NCBI RefSeq assembly: GCF_000182925.2
Contig: NC_026506.1
Location: 2,542,001-2,606,000, forward strand
Source: Neurospora crassa OR74A
Lineage: Eukaryota; Ascomycota; Sordariomycetes; Sordariales; Sordariaceae
Reading direction: 5' to 3'
Length of the DNA: 64,000 nt
Shown: positions 59,316 to 64,000 of the stretch, one piece after another
Position numbering within the stretch: the stretch's first letter is position 1
How the letters are laid out: each line of letters starts with the position of its first letter
The notes under the pieces: model-generated
Seen by the model: only the letters and a program-made list of their open reading frames with translations
Databases searched by the model: none
Told to the model about the DNA's origin: nothing
Made by a program: the position numbers and the translations under genes

Positions 59316-62300
59316 AGCCTCTCTCTCTCTTCACTTCATGATGACTTTAGCCATTGCCAGTTATGGTGATGATCGGGCGCAAACTTTATTTATTCGCTTC
59401 TACACTGTACAACTTTTTGGTGCTCACAACCCATGTGGGAATTTTGGAGATTTAGGGGGGAAAGGACTTACAAAGGAAAGGGACAAACCGGTTGGACGAT
59501 CACTCTGCTCTTTCTTTTGTTTGAATTTTCTATGACTTGAGGCAAGGCATGGCACAGGTTTTTCTTTTTGCGGATATCATTTTTTTTTTCACGGGATTCC
59601 AGCGTTCACGTGGGTTCGAAGTGCTCGAACACGCTTTACGAATAAAGATTTCTGACATTTCTCAATTTGTTGGGGCTAAAGGACCATGAATACCATCACA
59701 TCTATTCACTCAGAATACTCTCTCTGTTGTTGTTTGATTCTGTGATTTTTGAGTAGTTTGAAGCTTTGGCTCAAATGGCAACAGTAACCTGCTCCGTGGA
59801 GTGGATTCCCTCATATGAGTCTACTTAGGGTCCTACCAAGTTGAGTAATCTGACAATTCGCATTCGCATAGCAAAATCCGGTCTCGCTCCAAGGCAATAG
59901 TCTAATCTCGTGATTGAGATCACGGTAGCGTATCACATCAATAGTGCTGTCTGTTCCAACTGGCTTGTCCTGGCACGACCGGCTCCCCACTTGGCTTGGA
60001 CGGTTGAATCGGCACTGGATGATCCAAGTTGCCGCCCCCCCCCCCCCACGTTACTCACGCTAACTCCAAGCAGCAAAGACAGACGACGGGGGCTTGGGGG
60101 TAGGGCTGATGGGGCAGTTGATAGCTGATTAACAAGAAGGCGACGTTAACCGCTCAGTTTGTGCGGAAAGCAGTCACAGGTGAACAGCAAGTCTACAAAT
60201 CCATTTTTGTTTTGTTGTCACCGTCGTTGTCGTCATCGTCGTCGTCGTCGTCATCAAACGACGGTGAGGGTAGCATAGTCTACGAAAAAGCAAAAGCACA
60301 CCATATTACCACCTGCCGTAAGGGAGGGTGAGTCGGGTAGGTTCTGACGGACCCGATGGACTGGTGAGAAAAGAAAGTGAGGAAGAACTAAGAATCTGAC
60401 AAAGAAGCCAGGTACATTTCCTTTTCGGGACACACCAGAAACCTCCGTCACTGGCTCGACTGGCACAAAATCCTCAACTATACCAGTTTCGTAACTAGCG
60501 TTGCCTATCAGACTTCCGTTCTAGCTCGGCGTTTGACAGCCTCGAGATGGGACAGACTGACGCAGCAAAGGACTTGCAGGGGTTTTACTGTGTTCGTTCC
60601 TAACTCTCTCGCTTCTGAACGGCAGAAGAAAAGGACGCGCAAGTTCAGGAACAAACCACCGAAAGCGAAGCGAGCGACATATCTACATACATAACTTGGA
60701 TTTCAGGGCAGTAGTAGTAGGTATCATGCAAACCAACAGTGTTCATGGTGATGCTGTACTGTCGTAGTGGCATCACTGACTGCCCTGGATGAGCGGGTAC
60801 ATGTACTGGGTGCACACACTGTTGCTACCTAGTTCAAGTCTGAATGAAACAGAACGGCATGGCATGTCATGGCATCGAGCATGGCACGCTCATCGCAGTT
60901 GTTGATCGGACGGTAGTTTATCACGACATGGAAAGACACCAATGAGGGAATGTATTCTGAGTACGCCTTGTTCGTAATTCCGGTCCCCCTTCGGCGTTTA
61001 AACTATCCGTCTTTTTGTTTTTTCTCTTCTTCCTTTGAGACAAGAACTTCTTCTTCTGTTTCTAGGCAGCTTGGCGAGAGTTCCGAATATGTTTTCCCAA
61101 GGCTCGAGAAGACCTAAACAGTAGCGTGGCGGCGGCAGTGGACGCTAGCTCGGCTGGTACCTCGTCTAGGTACGATGGCTCAGGCAACTGAGACATTGCA
61201 ATCCTTCGGCCGCCGGTGGGTTATGGTCCCGTAGCGTCCATCCATGGGTGCGCAGCGCATGTTTTTGAGGAGATCAGAGACAATGGACACTAGACTATAC
61301 CTTTTCGACAGGTCTACCTGACAGGGCGGTCCGGTGGCCTAGGTGGCCCCCTTTTTTGCTCCCCGCCATAAACCCACAAAGAAGGAACAAGCAAACGTCT
61401 AGTGTGGTCTCGGTTCCCCATGGGAATTGAAGCCAATCGCATGCGTCAATTCCACCCCCTGATCGGTTCTCGATGCTTATCGCGTTCTTCCACGCAGCAG
61501 CGATCATGAACGGATCGATCCTTAACGACGACGATCCTCTTTTTCATACTGGAGACGACGACGACGAGGGCCAGGATCCAGATATCATCCTACCTACCTA
61601 GCCTCAAGCTACGGTAGTGTAGTCAAGCCCGACGACTAGAATACACTAGATTAATTAACCCCCCGACTAAGAAACCCTGAAAAGGTGTTGATAGTATACA
61701 ACCGGCAACCAACAAACAAGACATCAGAAACCAACTAGACCAACAACTGAACCAACTCCTCCCATTTTTTTTCTTTCTAACCTCGCCCCGCTGGCGCTAT
61801 ACGCGGCTGGCCGCCCCTTGTTGTCGAGGCTTGTCTCTCCCCCACTGCCCGCAGCGCACGCTAAACAGCCCGTCCGCGGCGCAGCAAATGTTCGCAAGGG
61901 CTTTCTTTAATCACACACACTCTCCATCTCAAATGTGTGTGAAGACCCTCGCATATCGTAATCTGTTTGTTTGTTTGTTTGTTGCCAGCAGCGGGACCGT
62001 CCTATCGTACCTACCTACTACCCACGTGCTTTTTTTCCATTTCAAACTTGTTGGTCGTCGGTACAGCCGTGCGACCCGAAAATGGCCGACGACGGTACGT
62101 ATTTGTCAGGGTCAGTGTATGGTATATACATACATACAAGTGGAGGAGATTGTGAACGCGGCCCGGACGACGGCGGCCAGCCGGCCGGTACAGTAACCCC
62201 GGGTTGACCGTTGCCCGCCCGTTTCGGATCTGCAGTCCGGCTCATCGTTCTACCTCCTGTTGTTAACGCCGACAACCTTTACCACATGACTACCTACCTA

Positions 62301-64000
62301 TGTATACGAGTAAACGTACCTACCTACCTATTCGTATGGGGGGACTTTTCCTGATACTGAAAGACCTGACATGTGAAACCTGTGTGTTCTTGTCATTCGA
62401 GTCGAGCCGAGCCCTACATCCTACACATGTTGTTGTCTAAGGAAGGTGTTTGTCTTGGCAACATTCCGTCTAGTGCAAGAAAAGAGCTGAGGTTTCATAT
62501 CTCGCTATCGTCTTCATTGGTATGGCTGAATTTCATGATATACGGATACGAATTACGAATTAGACTCGCTTTTTTGACTCTCGTCAGTTCGCTCCCTTCT
62601 ATACCTACCTACGTACTCGTATCCCCGTATACCGGTCTCCGGATCTACATTTATTATTGAACCAGTCTCTCTCTCGTTTCGGACCGTTACCGACGAACTA
62701 GTGTAGATCAAAAGTACTGCTCTGCTCCTTAAGCTTGCTCCGTCTGAATAGGCATAGAAATAAAACAGCAATCAAAAAGACCATTTTGCTAGGTAGGTAG
62801 GTAGGTAGTCGGCTGAGCTGGGTCAAACCCCAAAGGGCCACGGAGGGCGGGCAGGCGGGCAGGCAGGAAATGATGGCGTTATGGTGGCTTAAGTCCGAGA
62901 GAAGCGGACCAACAACGACTGTCGGAGTTTGTTGGGCAGGGCAACGGGCAAAGATCACACGCTTATTGGGCCCATACATACATACCAGACTGGTTGACGA
63001 CACTTTTGACTTCATGCCGGGCTCGAGCCTGGTTACGAACGGTTGTGAAGTCACATCACGACAATTAGATGCTTGATGTCAACTGCTGAGAGCATCTACC
63101 TAGCTAGGTATGTTGCCGGGGCATGTCGGACTTGACTTGGTTGCGCAAGATGACGACAACTTTTTCTTCCAGGGTTTGAGCGAGTTCTTTGAACTATCTA
63201 CCTACCCATCGGTACTGATACTGGGCGGTATAAGAAATACCACACCATTCGACCAACCGATAAGGCTGGGTAACACGCCTGCCTGCCACACGAAAGAGGA
63301 GGCGGATGATTAATAAACATGAAATCCGTTCAAGAGATGCAGATCCCCAATGCATAGACATGCCTTTTCATTCCACTCATCGAGATTCCCGTCTTTAAAG
63401 GGCTGGCCGAGCAATAAAAACAACTAAGCTGAAGGGATAGGTAGAGTGACTCAACTGGCCGCAGATTCACACACACACACACACTGAATGGGTAGGATTG
63501 ACCACGACGTCGCAAGGGTCTTCTGGTTTACCTTTGGGTGGTAGTTGTATGTAGGCAGTCAAAAAACGGACGATGTTGCCTAGACGCACTCGTAACTGAG
63601 TTGCACTCAATGAATGGGGAATGTTTCGTTACACATGACCGCCGGTGATTGGAACCTTGCAGTTCATCCAGTGACGGATGTTATCTCGATTGGGTTGGGT
63701 CAGTCAGTCAGTTGGTGATCCGATCGTTACTGCTTTTTGCTCGCTTGTTGGGATGTTGTGTAACGTCACACAAGAGCCGAGAGAAGCGCAAGACCACAAA
63801 ACAAAGAGCAAGAGCTCCGCGAGATTGAAAGGGAACTTCGGCTCAAAGCCCGACCGACCGACCTGCAGTTGCAGTGCTTTACAGTGAATGGCGATTGCAT
63901 GCGTGAATGCTGCAGTTAGTTGCTGAGTCAGTGAGTTGCGTGCAGTGTGTAATATTGATACCTACCTCTAGGTACTTCAGTTTATGCAACGGGCAATGAG
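59316..64000. other. Intergenic, 4.7 kb, no gene supported
   Basis: An AATAAA at 59641-59646 probably ends the bZIP transcript. Further right there are a 13-base C run (60035-60047), a GTC/CAT trinucleotide repeat (60221-60256), many TACCTA tracts and a CA repeat (63470-63484). A strong initiation context followed at once by a splice donor occurs at 62082-62100 and might be a first coding exon, but no continuation could be established. Confidence 0.45.

Noticed and set aside
1-64000. Dispersed 5S rRNA genes, CRISPR arrays, intact transposons
   Set aside because: Looked for because Neurospora 5S genes are scattered; none of the conserved 5S blocks was seen. No regularly spaced repeats or transposase-like frames were found.

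Overview
The window is nuclear DNA of a filamentous ascomycete, most likely Neurospora or its close relative Sordaria. The evidence is short introns (about 50-110 nt) with GTRNGT donors, CTRAC-type branch sites and YAG acceptors; C-ending codon preference; an intron-containing tRNA gene; scattered TACCTA/TAGGTA simple repeats; and recognisable orthologues of N. crassa nuo51, cpc-1 and the beta-tubulin gene (Bml/tub-2). From memory these genes lie close together on N. crassa linkage group VI, so the window looks syntenic with that region; this was not checked by alignment.

Layout. 0-7 kb: tRNA-Lys(CUU) with a 15-nt intron; dynactin p27-like subunit (-) diverging from the complex I 51-kDa subunit (+); a PEX11C-like peroxisomal membrane protein (+). 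7-20 kb: an unknown multi-pass membrane protein (-) diverging from an SRP40/Nopp140-like nucleolar protein (+); a 3 kb gap; an ADGF/CECR1-type adenosine deaminase (+); a 548-aa membrane protein (+). 20-29 kb: the general amino acid control pair, cpc-1 (GCN4 orthologue, +) and a GCN20-type ABCF ATPase (-), tail to tail. 29-44 kb: a gene-poor stretch, a 1138-aa Ser-rich acidic protein of unknown function behind a long CT-rich leader, beta-tubulin with six introns, and tRNA-Cys(GCA). 44-57 kb: about 13 kb with no supported gene, only microsatellites and simple repeats. 57-59.3 kb: a possible small two-exon gene and a short-zipper bZIP transcription factor. 59.3-64 kb: no supported gene.

The most interesting region is cpc-1. 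Its leader holds a two-codon uORF and a 41-codon uORF. The CPC1 frame itself stays open without any AUG for about 740 nt upstream of the annotated AUG and overlaps the second uORF in another frame. An AUU in a near-perfect initiation context (GCCACC-AUU) could start a CPC1 form about 163 residues longer. In yeast, Gcn20 acts with Gcn1 to activate Gcn2 and so to control GCN4 translation. Here the effector and an upstream signalling component of one pathway are next-door convergent genes.

Many open frames in the region start at TTG or GTG, which is not meaningful for a fungal nuclear gene. Starts given here are AUG codons found in the sequence, and exon joins were chosen by splice consensus plus frame continuity. 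No transcript data, alignment or database search was available.
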